NCBI GenBank assembly: GCA_027422505.1
Contig: JAPQWV010000333.1
Location: 434,001-498,000 of the forward strand
Reading direction: 5' to 3'
From: Craterostigma plantagineum
Taxonomy: Eukaryota > Streptophyta > Magnoliopsida > Lamiales > Linderniaceae
DNA length: 64,000 nt
The stretch's first letter is position 1. Every line of letters begins with the position of its first letter. A model generated the notes under the pieces. That model was not told the DNA's origin and did not search any database. It saw only the letters and a list, made by a program, of their open reading frames with translations. The translations under genes and the position numbers were made by a program. Below are positions 1 to 11,191 of the stretch, piece by piece.

Positions 1-1140
1 AGACAAATTATGAAGCTAGAACGTGAAGGCAAGGAGGTGACAATATATTTCAAGTACGAACGTGCTTGCCAAATTTCTGCTACTTATGCGGATTGATTAT
101 ACTTCTACAACATGTCATCTCCAATACGAGAAAGATTTTGACGCACCCAAGGACAGCTTTCCCTACGACCCTTCACTTCGGGCACCTCGAATTAACCCAG
201 CCATGCAAAGATTACACGGATCTCGGGCAACTCAAGAAAAACCAGTTGATGCTCATAAAAATCGAGATCCCCGATGGGAAAACCCTAGCCTTAGTTCTCA
301 AGAAAACCCTAGCCTGAAACATACCAAAAACCAAAATTCCATTCCCCCTAATCCTTTCCACGCTCAAAATTCAAAGGAGTTACTACTTTCCACAAATGCA
401 GCCCGAATTCCCATACCCTCTTCAATGGTGACTCCCACAAAATCAGCAATTAATTCCCTACATACCTCCCATAAATCTTCTACAGAAAACAGCCGATAAT
501 TGCTTTAAACCAGGAATTTACCACCAACCTATCCATACCACACTTATCTCCCATCCAACCTAAACACAATTCGCCTATATTCGACCCACATCTCTTCCAA
601 CAATTACCTTCTATACCATCAGAGCGCAACCCGCCTAGATCCGACCATGATCAGTCATTACCCATACCAGACCCCCCATCCAAAACCCGCCAACAGCCCA
701 ACATGCTAACAGCTATATCTGATTTATCTATAGGTTTGGCCTCTATAGTGAAGTGCCCTGATAAAAAACTCTCCTCAGATGTAACCCTTATCACCGTCCC
801 AGTAAAGGAAACCTATAAAAATAAATGTTCATTTGCGAGCACGTTGAATTTCTTCCCACCCGTCGCACAAGCAAACACCACAGAGGACATGCCGAAGATA
901 AAGATTGAGCCTCCAGATCCTAAGCCACGAAACCCCTGTAAGAAAATTAAAATCATACGGAGAACCGAACCGTACACACTCTCTTCAAACCCCACGAATC
1001 CCCAGCCGAAAAAATGTAAGTCGCTATCCGATCATATGGGCGAACATCTCTTAAAGAAACCAGCAATGAGCGAACCAGACTACATGGATACCTCTGATAG
1101 AACGGTGGAGGCTGCCGAGCAGCCCCGCCGATCGCCATGA
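1..1140 (+). pseudogene. LINE ORF1 (nucleic-acid-binding, DUF4283/zinc-knuckle type), broken
   Basis: ORF1 proteins of plant LINEs bind the element RNA. The first bases encode the end of the DUF4283-like domain (EGKEVTIYFKYER), which leads straight into a knuckle region with CYLCGLI and, one frame over, TTCHLQYEKDFD. Joined across the frameshift, this gives C-x2-C-x4-Y-x4-C, so the expected His is Tyr. A Pro/Asn-rich linker spread over several frames follows. The final stretch ends VEAAEQPRRSP and its TGA overlaps the ORF2 start as ATGA (1137-1140), the tight junction usual in these LINEs. Several frame breaks lie in homopolymers that differ between the two copies, so some may be sequencing errors. 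Confidence 0.8.
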
Positions 1141-2861
1141 ATCTACTAGTATGGAACTGTCGTGGGTTGGGTGGTGCCACGACAGTCCATGAGCTGCGGA
1201 AACTCACCCGGATGAGCGATATTGATATCATTTTCCTTATTGAGACTAAGGCTAGTAATTCCTACTTTGAAAAGGTTCGACAAAAGCTTGACTTCTTTGG
1301 CGTATGTGTGGAAGCGAGGGGGCGAAAAGGAGGGATGGCACTCTGGGACAAAAAACTCAATGTGGATTTATGTTCATATTCTACATTTCACATCGACGTT
1401 ATGATCACTGACCCTCAACAGGCTTCATCTTGGCGCTTCACGGGATTCTATGGTGACCCAAACGTCACCCACCGAAAACAAAGCTAGAAGTTGCTACATA
1501 GTGAAATGAGCGGATCTCCATGGTTGTGTGCCGATGACTTCAACGAGATATTAGAACAATAGGAGAAGATTGGTGGACGACCTCGGCCAGCTTGGCAGCT
1601 TACAGATTTTCGTGAGGCGCTACAACAAAGCGGATTATCATCCCTGAACTTCGAAGGTGATCATTATACGTGGAGTAATAGGTCTTCGCTCCAAACACCA
1701 TTTTCGAACGATTGGACCGTGCCTGTACTTCAGTTAATTGGATGACATGCTTCCCAAATGCCACAGTTCTACATAGAAGAACAATCTCGTCCGACCATCA
1801 TGCCTTAATCATTCGAACTTGCACCCCTCCACCGCCGAGCAAAAAACAGCAGAGAACCTTTCGTTTCGAAGCGAGCTGGCTCCAAAGGGAACAATGTACT
1901 GAAATCATCAAAGACTGTTGGGGGACATCAGGGGAATCTGCAACCCAAGGACTGCCAGAGAAATTGAGACTTTGTCGGCAGCGTCTAGCGGGTGGAATCG
2001 GACTGATGCTCTTAGTAGATCAAGTAAAGAGAAGGAACTAGAAAGACGTATTCAGAGAATTCGTACTCAACAAATAACGCAGGAGTCTAAAGCAGAAGAG
2101 GAAAAATCGATGAAAGAACTACATGCTTTGATCCGTGAAGAAGAGGTTTACTGGCAACAACGGGGGAAAATCGAGTGGTTACAACAAGGCGATCGTAATA
2201 CTAGATTCTTTCATAGATGTGCGTCAGCTCGTAGGCCCGCAATTCGATATCCAGATTAAGAGACTTATCGGGAACTGTTAAAGAACAACAAGCTGATATT
2301 TTAAAAGTTATTGTGGAATATTTCGACCATGTCTTAGTCATCTATACCTTTAGAAGAAGATATGAACCAAGCAGTTCAGTATATATCCCCACGAGTTACT
2401 GACGACATGAATGCGATGCTCCTGAGGAGGTACTCACGAGAGGAAGTCGAGAGAGCGCTCTCAGGTATGTTTCCATATAAATCCCGGGCCCTGACGGTTT
2501 CTCACCAATTTTTGCCAAAAATTTTGGGAGCTTGTCTGTAACGATACGTCCCAGTGCATTCTTGATTTCCTTAACGACGGTGTTACCTCCTCTTTATTTC
2601 ACGACACACATATTGTCTTAATACCAAAAGTTCCAAAACCTGAGCAGCTTTCTCATTTTCGTCCTATAAGCTTGTGTAACGTCCTATATCGCATTGCATC
2701 AAAGTGTATAACTAACAGGTTGAAGGACATTGTGGACTCTATCATATCACCCTCCCAATCAGCGTTTATTCCAAATAGGCTTATAACCGATAACGTCCTT
2801 GTTGCGTTGAAACTAACCATGCCAGGAAACAGAAACAGACGGGTCGAGAGGGTTTCTGTGC
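1137..2861 (+). pseudogene. LINE ORF2, endonuclease and N-terminal half of RT, broken
   Basis: The frame starts MNLLVWNCRGLGG, the classic start of the plant LINE endonuclease, which nicks target DNA. IETKAS, a DFNE motif near 1535 and SDHHAL near 1790 mark its active-site blocks. Two in-frame TAG stops (about 1486 and 1560) stand where Trp and Gln are usual. RT follows: SREEVERALSGMFPYKS near 2440, a frameshift, PISLCNVLYRIASKCITNRL near 2660, and QSAFIPNRLITDNVLVA near 2757. The frame ends at GFCA, just before the first catalytic block of the palm, where the gypsy LTR begins. The palm Asp and the YADD box are absent from the window. Confidence 0.88.
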
Positions 2862-3330
2862 TGTAGCGACCCTAGCCATCGCTACCATTTCTAGCCTTGT
2901 CTTACGTGCCTAACTACGTATTTAGTTAGAAGAAACACGAAAATGCGGAATAAATTTTTCCTTTTTCGTGAAGGAGCTCATGTCCTGTACCAGTCAAAAG
3001 AATACATCATCATGACAAAAGAATGCTTCCAAACTTTCTAATTACATTCGAGTCTTATCTACACGTGTCGTGTATACTTGTGCAGCAAAAGATCCTATGC
3101 GCCCGGCCTCACAGGTCGTCATCCACGTACACACCACCCCAAAAGACGCTCGAAAGCTCCAAAAGTATGCCTTGCCGGCTAGGCGATCACGTACCGTGAT
3201 CCGAAGGACCTACAACACATAAAACGTGGGATGAGCTTATATAGCTCGGTAAGTGAGACTTATGCATGCAGTGCCTGTGTCATGACTCGCATAAGCATAT
3301 GCGCCAATGCTCACTAATTCCTCACAAAAT

Positions 3331-3370
3331 CATGTCATGTCATGTCATGTCTTGTCTTGTCTTGTCTTGT
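3331..3370. repeat. Pentamer microsatellite (CATGT)4(CTTGT)4
   Basis: Four perfect CATGT units run directly into four perfect CTTGT units. Related CATGT and CTTGT units are scattered through the next 400 bp. Confidence 0.97.
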
Positions 3371-3383
3371 AGGATCCCTAATA

Positions 3384-3600
3384 CACGTCTTGTCTTGCAC
3401 GTGTCTTGTCTTGTAGGGCCCTCGGCTAATCCTTACTACGAGGGCATTCGCCCGATTTAAACGTCTTGTCTTGCACGTGTCTTGTCTTGACATCGGTGAC
3501 ATAGAAGTCACCTCGTAGCATTAGAAGAGCCGTATCACACGTCTTGTCTTGCACGTGTCTTGACATATCACACGTCTTGTCTTGCACATGTGTTGTTTAG
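3384..3600. repeat. Repeated CTTGTCTTGCACGTGTCTTG module with G-box cores
   Basis: CACGTG occurs at 3398-3403, 3474-3479 and 3552-3557, each time inside the same CTTGCACGTGTCTTG context. A fourth degraded copy (GCACATGTG) lies near 3584. CACGTG is the binding core of plant bZIP and bHLH factors, so this could be a regulatory cluster in the LTR. It could also simply be expansion of the neighbouring CTTGT microsatellite. Confidence 0.7.
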
Positions 3601-4044
3601 TAAATAAATTTATGTTAGTAACTATTTGTCGCGCCCCGGCGAACATGCATACCTCACGTCATGTCATGTCATTAAAACTCTCGTGAGACTCGTGTATGCC
3701 GTGAAATGCATGTATGAAATGCGAAATGACTTGTCGTGCCATGTCTTGTAAGGGATGCCATGTCGTGAAATGGGTAATTCATGTCATATAATAAATCACA
3801 TAGTCACATAGAAGCATGTAATCACATAAATAATGCACACATAATTTTTATGTGTTGTAGTTGAAAAGTCCCACTTACCTGGCGTCCGTAGATTGTTAGC
3901 TAGTGGTCCTGCGAAATTATTAATCCTTGACCCTAAGCGTAAAATTATAATGTCAGTACTTTATCGAAATTACTTGACTAGCTAAAGTTTCGAATTTCCT
4001 AAGTGCCGATAAATTATTTTTAATATTGCCTTTAAAGAATAATT

Positions 4045-4990
4045 ATTTGGAAAGAGTTCGCTAACGTTAGTTCGTGATCTTCATAGAGTTCGTGAACTCC
4101 TCTTGATTCGCGAATCCACCTTTACTTATTTTTACTTTGCACAGTTCATTCTACGACCCTAGGATTCGCCGATTTTGTTCAATTCGCAAAACACAAGAGT
4201 TTGCGAACTCTCACTTAGTTCGCCAACTATCTTAATTCGTGAAACATATAGCCCAAAAGTGTTTCGCGAACTCTACTAACCTTTCGCTTCGATTCGCGAA
4301 TTGGCCTACACTAATAGCTCGCAAAACCTTCACGAGTTCGTCAAAATTTCCATCAATTCGCGAAACTACTCTAGGTACATCTATATTTCGCGAATGCCAT
4401 TCCTACCCTCTCTTAATTCGTGAAAAACGGATTTTGCGAAATCCTCAATTCGCCAAATAGGGTTTTCTAAACTTATACTTATAACTCGCAAACCTATACT
4501 TCGTCATTTGTTAGCAACCTAGACTTCGTGAAATGATTGTCTTAAGCATCTCGCTAAGTGTCGGATTCGCCAGTCGTGGGTTCGCCAATTTAGGGTTCGC
4601 AAGACTCTCCTAGTTCGCAAAGTTAGTCCCTTCCTCGCTTAATTCGTCGAATTCAACATGATTCGCAAAGTATCGGGGTTCGCAAAGTCATCGTCCTCAC
4701 AATTCGCAAAATAGTGGTCGTGCGGGTTCGTGAAAGGGTCCCTCGGTTCGCGAAGTCTATCAAGCGTCACCCAATTCGCAAACTCGGTTGATTCGCAAAA
4801 ATCTAGCCTCCCTCCCTCAATTCGCGAATTTGCTCGATTCACGAAGTTAATTTCTCAAAATCCATGGATTCGCCAAAGCAGTTCGCGACTCGTTGGACCC
4901 GCGGAACCTTTATTTTGCGAATCCATGTACGTGAAATTGTTTGGGTTCGCGAACCTCGTGCCACTTTATGGTTCGCGATCCCGAGTTCGC
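4045..4990. repeat. Dense TTCGCGAA-type motif array in the LTR
   Basis: Eight exact TTCGCGAA palindromes lie between about 4107 and 4955, with many one-mismatch versions (TTCGTGAA, TTCGCAAA, TTCGCCAA) every few tens of bases. A smaller block follows at about 5700-5880. The spacing is irregular, so it is not a simple tandem satellite. Confidence 0.85.
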
Positions 4991-6805
4991 GGGGTTCATA
5001 CTCCCGAACTTCACTATACTAAAACACTTTTTAAGTCACGAAACACTATCTATAAAGATCAAGAGTTACTTTTTCAAGAGCATATTGAACATCGAATGAA
5101 CTTAAAATGTTTTCCCAAACATTCATGAACCCGCTTATGCAAACCCTATCCTTAATCGTTTTTATGTAATAATCCCTATAACATACTGGTATAGGACTAG
5201 AACATCAAGTCGAAGTGATAAACCATACTTTCAATGATTAAGATTTGCATAGACCCTATCATTTAGTATTTTCGTGTTTATAATCCTCAAAACATACTAC
5301 TTACTTAAATAAGGATGCAAGAAAAAAAAATCATGGTAAAAGGCTTATACCTATCCCCAATTTGTGTGAGTTTCCTTCAAATTCTCCTTGCTTTACTTTG
5401 GACTTCGATGGTTTCTTTCTTACTCCCAATGAGTTTATAAAAGCGATGTTTCTAGATAAATATCAAGCTTCTCAAGGCATGGTTGATGGGATTTATATTT
5501 GACGAAAATATCCCTTATTTTAGGGAATTTTGTTTTCAAAGTTTGTCCTAATTAATTTTGGACCTAACGTTTATCTATCCCAACATAAACACAGCCCAAA
5601 TACTAAGCGTAGCCCAATTCTTCTCTTTACCAAATAATATTATTTTATTCTCCTACCTAACGAGGTCTTTCTCTTTCTTATACCAAACTTGTGACTTGTC
5701 AATTCGTGAACCTAATTCGCAAACCCCTCACTTCACGGGTCCTCACTCAATTCGCCAAGTGGTTTACTGATTCACAAAACGTCCTTTAAAACCAATTCGC
5801 GAAATTCGCTCAATTTGCGAATTCACGGTTCGCCAAGTTGAGTTCGATTCGTGACTTCCTCCTTCCATTACCACTTCGCGATCTTCCACAGCCTGTAAAC
5901 CTCACACCTTACGACCCTCAAACAGTTCTAACGTTCGAAGTCTTGTAGAGCTCCGATCAAAATATCTTTTCTAAGGACAACATGAATATCTTATGAACTT
6001 TAAATATTTCAATGACTCTAGAACTTCAAAGAAAATTACAGAATTCCTAAGTATGAAACTCTCGAACAGTTTCCAAGATCAACAACGCACACCAATTTAC
6101 TCACCTTCTCACTCGGCCTCTTTGAACTATTTACGGTTTCTTGGCATAAAATCACTTTCCTTCTTGCTTTCGTTCCTTAGGCCAAGTTTGAGCAGCTTGG
6201 ATGTGACGGTCTTGCCAAAAATCCGCTTCGTCTCCTTCGTTTCTTCTTTTCTTCGATCTTTCTTCTTTCTTCGGTAAGTGTTGTCGAACACTTCTCATCT
6301 TAAAAATATCTCTTTTCGTTTTCTACCTCCTTTGACCAATAATGATAGCTTTTGACTAAGATGGTGTGGGATAACATGCTTTGGCGTGGGTTTCCTTTCC
6401 CCCAAGTAATCCCCATCCTTAATCCTAATGTATTTGGGGCCAAGGCAATTTTACTTGGTTGGGCCTTGTTAATTATTAAATCCCTATAGGTTTGGGCCAC
6501 TCTTTCTTAAGGGATATATATTATTTTGGGACCACATTTGCATATTGTCTTGGACTTAAATTCGGGTTTATGTCTAGCCCAAACATTATTGTTGAATATA
6601 TTAATTTCTCCTACCGAAACTATGTACTCATACGAAATAATCTAAAGTCCTAATAAGACCTCATAAATTACATGTCATGTAAAGTACCCATGTAGTCATA
6701 TAGTTACACATAATGTCACGAAACTTGTATCATGTAGTCATGTAAACACATAATATGAATGAAAAATTTATTGGCCGACTTAGATCACGGAACTCGGGTG
6801 TTACA

Positions 6806-6818
6806 TCCTCCTCCCCTT
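6806..6818 (-). other. Gypsy polypurine tract
   Basis: On minus the sequence AAGGGGAGGAGGA directly precedes the LTR start TGTAACACCC. This is where plus-strand DNA synthesis is primed in LTR elements, and it fixes the orientation of the LTR. Confidence 0.85.
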
Positions 6819-6954
6819 AAAAGAATTTCGCCCCCGAAATTCCGTCATCGGAAATAGTTCAGGGTAGCGAGGGGTAGGGAGTTGAGTTGGCTTGATTAGG
6901 TGACTGCTCACTTACTTGCTCGTAAAGGAGTTCCCACTTCTCGAATCCATAATA

Positions 6955-8945
6955 TTGGAGATCTAATTCTAAGTTGTTCTAAAACGGAACTCGAATGGAA
7001 GTCACGGAGGGTCATCCATAGGAAGCTCGTCAATACTTACGGTCGAGCCTCGAGCCAGCTCGTAAATTTTGCTAAGTCATCGGCCACCTTCTCACCAAAT
7101 GTGGATGAAAGACTAAGAGTTGCATGTTGCCATGTTCTCAATATCGATCGTAGTGCACGCCACGATCTTTATTTAGGCCTGCCATCCATTGTAGGCCGCA
7201 ACAAACAGGAGGTATTTGCTATGTTGAGAGATCGAGTTTGGAAGCGAGTTCAAGGATGGTCGGAGAAACTTCTATCCCAAGCTAGTAGAGAAGTTTTAAT
7301 CAAGGCGGTCCTCCAAGCTATTCCCACTTATGCAATGTCTTGCTTTTTACTGCCAAAGAATGTATTAGATGATATTCAGAAGCTTCTTGCACGATACTGG
7401 TGGGGATCATCGACCCAAGCGGGGATTCATTGGGTGAAATGGAAAAGCATGTGTCGGCCGAAAGCGCATGGTGGTATCGGTTTTCGAGAGCTGCGTCAAT
7501 TCAACATTGACCTTTTGGGGCTAAGCAAGCCTGGCGTATCCTCACTAAATCGGAGAGTCTGTTGGCTACGATTCTTAAAGCGAAATACTTCCCCGATGGT
7601 AACTTCCTTAAGGCTACTTTTGGAACAACCCCCATCTTTGACCTGGCGTGCCATCGTTGAGGCAAAAAACATTCTCAAGCTTGGTGTTATGTGGCAGGTT
7701 GGCTCAGGATCTCTGGTCCGAATATGGTCAGACCCATGGCTCCCCCGACCTCGCACTTTTAAGCCTATAACACCGTCTACCTCGGTGACAACGGATTTGA
7801 AAGTTTATGATCTCCGTCATCCGTTCTTACCAACATGGAACGAGACACTTGTCCGGTCTTTGTTTTTACAGTTGACGCCGAATACATTCTTGGTCAGCCG
7901 TTAAGTACCGAGTCATCCCCTTATAAGATTATTTGGCATTATTCGAAAAATGGCCAATTTACTGTAAAATCACCTTATTGGGTTGCTACGTCAGAGGATA
8001 ATCTTTCCGACGCAGAACCAAGCTCGAGGAAGTCATTGTGGTCATTCTTATGGAAGTCGAACGTCCCACCTCGTGTAAAATTGTTTGCATGGCGTGTTGC
8101 ACACAATCTCCTTGCCTCGGCTGTGAACTTGGTCCGCCGGAAATATTTATCATTTGAAAGTTGTAGGCGATGTGGATTCAGCGTGGAAGATGCTCGGCAT
8201 ATGTTCACAACATGTCCAAGGTCGAAGCCCTTCTGGGTTATGGCTGGTTTCCCAATGCACTTTATTCGTTCTTGGACAGGCTCGGCCGAGGCCTGGCTTC
8301 GGAATATGTCAGATGGTCTTGAGGCAGCTGATTTCGACCATCTCCTTCTTGTGTGTTGGGAAATTTGGCGATCCCGCAATAAGTGGCTATTCGAGGGGAT
8401 ACATGTTGATGTGGCTACTGCAATAAAACAATGGCCGGAAGGTTGAGACAATGCGCGCCGACGAAATGTTGTTCCCCGGCAAACGGAGTGATTAAAATGA
8501 ACTTCGATGGCACTATCCACAAAGCTAGGCTTGGGGCGTCTTTCGGCATTATAGCGCGGGATGAGCATGGTGTATGTATGCGATGGTGGACCCGTCTTAT
8601 TCGAGGAATACAAGACCCAAAAGTGATCGAAGCTACAGCCGCACGGGAGGCACTTCGGTTTGCACTAGCTGAAGGATGGAGGCACATCATTGTGGAAGGG
8701 GATTGCCAGGGTATCATCAATGCTTTACGCAGACGCTGTTTTGAGTTCTCTACGACAGGAAGTATTTTACGAGACTGTGCGTCCTTGATGGCTTCTTTCG
8801 AATACGTTTCTTTTTCCTTCATAAAAGGGAGGGTAATGCCGTAGCTCATACTTTAGCTAAATTTCTGGGGTGGAATGCGACTGGTTGTACACTTCCGTCC
8901 CAATATTTGGCGACATTATTGTCGGCGGATCTCTATTCAGTATGA
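6955..8945 (+). pseudogene. LINE ORF2, RT C-terminus, zf-RVT and RNase H, broken
   Basis: This continues the LINE after the gypsy insertion. YGRASSQLVNFAKSS near 7045 is the segment just after the RT active site, followed by the thumb (YLGLPSIVGRNKQEVF, QGWSEKLLSQASREVL, AIPTYAMSCFLLP, RYWWGSS). A frameshift near 7520 precedes a second frame with the zf-RVT domain (PPRVKLFAWRVAHNLL, CRRCGFSVEDARHMFTTCP) at about 8070-8215. RNase H of the RVT_3 type lies at about 8490-8900, with the catalytic set visible as NFDGT, EATAAREAL and VEGDCQ. The product would end LYSV at 8945. With the palm lost upstream, it cannot be active. Confidence 0.9.
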
Positions 8946-8972
8946 ATGAATATTCATTATTTAAAAAAAAAT

Positions 8973-10420
8973 TATCGCATCTTATAGTTTAGTTCAGTTT
9001 TAAGTTTCTACTTTCTTTCAGTTTATTTCTACCCGTGAGAAGTTATAGCTTAGTGGCTCTAAAATTTTATATTAGTGGTGCGTTGTAGTTACTCTTTCGC
9101 ATATGATGTAATATTACGTCAAGTGTCAATACAATATTCCAAGTTAACAGAATATAGTTTTCTCTTTTTTATTTTGTTATATGGTTATTAGAGCATTGAC
9201 TCGGGTCCTAGGTTCATTCTTCCTGTCTATCAAGTTTGTCTTGTTGGGGAAGATCGAAATTTTGGTTTGAGAAGCTTGTTGGTACTAATTACAAGTATTG
9301 ACGGATGTGCATGAAGACTTATCTTCAAGGTCAAGACTTGTTGAATTTAATTGCTGGTGCTGATACAGAAATTCCAGTAGAAACGCGTGATAATTCCAAA
9401 CCAAGAAGAAAGTGGAAGATCAATTTTGGAAAGGCTCTCTATGTTTGAGATTGTCTATCAGCAAGGAGTTAATTGATCATATTCGTGGTGTAAATTCTCC
9501 GAAGTGTGGGAAACTCTTGAGAGTTTATTTCTTAAGAAGAACACTGCTAGGCTGCAATTTCTGGAGAATGAGTTGGCAATGGCCATACAGGATGGTATGT
9601 CTATTTCAGAATATTTCTTACGAATTAAGAATATTTGTGCAGAAATTTCAGAGCTAGACACTATTGAAAAGGTTAGTGAAGCACGCATACATCGAAATAT
9701 AAGACCTTTTATCACTTCAACTAAAGTATGGGCAGAACAACCAACGGTTGAAGAAATAGAGAACTTACTCTCTAATCAGGAGGCTTTAGCTAAGCAGATG
9801 GCGAAAAGCACTAAAAATGATGATGTTCTTTTTACAAAAGGAAAATCACATGTAAAGAACACAATTAAGTGCAAAAGCTTTACGAAGAATCTAGGCTAAA
9901 AGAAAATTTAAGCACCGGTGGTAACTCGGAAGGAAAGCAAGCAGACAACCTCATCAAGTTCTACAGATGTGGGAAGCTTGGTCACATACGAAGAAATTGT
10001 CTAGTAGAGCTGTCAAAAGTAAACATTGCGCGAGAGGAAAGAAAAGGAGACAAAAATGGGAGCATTGCCTTGCAGCAGAATTGCAAGAAGCAAAAGTTAA
10101 TGGTGCTTCCTCATCAACAACAACTCAAGCCGCTTCCATGGAAGCAATCATAAAGATGAGCGGATCATCGATTCGGGCTGCTCACTTCATGTTACTATGA
10201 ATGATTCGCTTATCTAGGAGATTCGTCACAATGAAGAAAGAGTAATTGTAACAGCCGATAATGCTACTTACCCGTTGGAGAAGGAAGGGACAATCAATAT
10301 TGTATATGCTATGGAAATGTCAAATTGAAAGATGTTTATCATGTTCCAGGTTTGACGAAAATTTTGGTTTTGGTTTCTAAGATCATAACAGATCTTGTCT
10401 TTCATGCCCAAATTAGTATA
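8973..10420 (+). mobile_element. Truncated Tnt1-like copia fragment
   Basis: Directly after the LINE A-run comes about 200 bp with LTR character, ending near 9178, then a primer-site-like TGGTTATTAGAGC at 9182-9194 (a degenerate match to the initiator tRNA-Met site). A gag and the start of a protease follow. Integrase, RT and the 3' LTR are absent. The LTR call rests only on the primer site and gag downstream. Confidence 0.75.
9268..10420 (+). pseudogene. Copia gag and protease start, broken
   Basis: The gag is of the UBN2/retrotran_gag_2 type. GTNYKYW is followed by a TGA where Trp is usual, then KTYLQGQDLLNLIAGAD, SKELIDHIRGVNS, a frameshift, and an intact stretch of about 130 aa at 9504-9899 (WETLESLFLKKNTARLQFLE, SISEYFLRIKNIC). 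The zinc knuckle near 9957 reads FYRCGKLGHIRRNC, so the first Cys is Phe. The protease motif IDSGCSLHVT lies near 10170, followed by KDVYHVPGLTKILVLVSK, after which similarity ends. Confidence 0.85.
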
Positions 10421-11128
10421 TTGCATTTACCAAAGATAGAAGATATGAAGATCATGGGTGAATAAGGCAAGAAGATAGAGGATCAGCTGAATAATAAGGA
10501 AGATAAGCAAGCAGCCAAATAATAAGGGAGATATGGAAGATCAAAACAAATCGAGTCAAGACCATTATAAATATGAAATTCGATCATAAATCGACTTACA
10601 CCTTTTCGAGACGAAACGAGCGATCAAGAAAATGAGAGAGAGCCTAAACTGTAGTTTCAGTGTTTTCACAGTTTCTAGAGTTTTACCTTTACGTCATGTA
10701 AAGATTAGGAGAGTCGTTAGATTCTTTTCTAGGCTAGCTTTACTATCTTCGGTAGTTGTTCTTTTTGTAAACCGTTCTATGGCATTTTGCCCTGAAGGCT
10801 CGCAGCACGTTCAAGAACTTGCTGCACAATTTTAAATCTCGTGTGTCGTTTCTTCTTACTACTAAGTTTTTACAATTTCCGTTGTGCTAAACTATGTGAG
10901 TTCAAGTGTTGTCTCAACATCTTTTCAACATTTAGATCACTGGTTTTACAACTAGTACGCATCCATACGGGGACCACTTCAATTCCAATCATAGATGATT
11001 ATCAAGAGTATATTTTTTACTTGAACGTAACTCCAGAGAGAAGCAACAATGAGGTTGACACAATATCGATGATAGTTAGATCATCATCACAAGGTACAAT
11101 TTGATCTGAATATGAACCGGAAGGGGAG
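10421..11128. other. Unassigned 0.7-kb segment
   Basis: I see no recognisable family here. It contains a TATAAATA-like box near 10566, a 67-aa plus-strand frame (10632-10835) and an 87-aa frame (10841-11104), neither with a known motif. It lies between a broken copia fragment and a gypsy LTR terminus and may be leftover LTR or untranslated sequence of either. The last bases, GGAAGGGGAG, resemble a polypurine tract. Confidence 0.5.
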
Positions 11129-11191
11129 TGTAACGACCCTCGTTTTCTAATAAATATTTTGACGGATTTTCGCAACGTAAGTCGCGGAAGA
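11129..11191 (-). repeat. Gypsy LTR terminus, 63-bp remnant
   Basis: It starts TGTAACGACC. Its reverse complement aligns along its length with the last 60-70 bp of the solo LTR at 26192-28662 (shared CCGCGACTT, CGTTGCG, AAATCCG, TTAGAAA and GGTC blocks). It is therefore the end of a related LTR, cut off by the copia LTR that starts at 11192. Confidence 0.7.

Larger units (their letters stand above)
2862..6805 (-). repeat. Long gypsy LTR (3944 bp), minus orientation
   Basis: The plus-strand ends are TGTAGCGACC and GGTGTTACA, giving TG...CA termini. Read on minus, it starts TGTAACACCCGAG and ends GGTCGCTACA. The neighbouring purine tract places it as the 3' LTR of a minus-strand element. It has no credible coding frame; the translations of 60-130 aa inside it come from TTCG-rich repeats. 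It holds a pentamer microsatellite, a CACGTG array and a dense TTCGCGAA-type array. Confidence 0.85.
2862..6954 (-). mobile_element. 3' end of a Ty3/gypsy element inserted in the LINE RT domain
   Basis: It consists of one long LTR (2862-6805), its polypurine tract and about 100-150 bp of internal 3' end. The internal end read on minus (GAATTTCGGGGGCGAAATTC then a purine run, then TGTAACACCC) is the typical 3' border of chromovirus-like plant gypsy elements. No gag, pol or second LTR is present. The palm part of the LINE RT is also missing here, so the insertion was followed by a deletion of both elements. The right edge is approximate, set where LINE-like sequence (DLILSCSKTELEWKS) resumes. 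Confidence 0.8.
1..8971 (+). mobile_element. Plant LINE (L1-type), interrupted and 5'-cut by the window
   Basis: This is a non-LTR retrotransposon in the usual plant order: ORF1 with a zinc knuckle, then ORF2 with APE-type endonuclease, reverse transcriptase, zf-RVT segment and RNase H. It ends 18 bp beyond the ORF2 stop in a short A-run (about 8963-8971). A gypsy LTR segment at 2862-6954 splits the RT domain. Stops and frameshifts occur throughout, so it cannot be autonomous. The second copy shows that the LINE starts at about 33846, already inside ORF1, next to CACTA sequence. Confidence 0.9.

Noticed and set aside
4045..4990. CRISPR-like or satellite interpretation of the TTCGCGAA array
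   Set aside because: The motif is only 8 bp, degenerate and irregularly spaced, inside a plant LTR.
4239..5128. Several frames of 60-130 aa on both strands in the LTR
   Set aside because: They are built from TTCG-type repeats and have no family motif; a palindromic repeat translates openly on both strands.
2862..6805. Calling the LTR in the LINE a clean solo LTR
   Set aside because: The polypurine tract and a piece of gypsy internal 3' end follow it directly and no target duplication is seen, so it is a truncated 3' end rather than an LTR-recombination product.
10632..10835. Small plus-strand gene of 67 aa after the Tnt1-like fragment
   Set aside because: No family, no homologous context, and it lies among transposon remnants; left as unassigned sequence.
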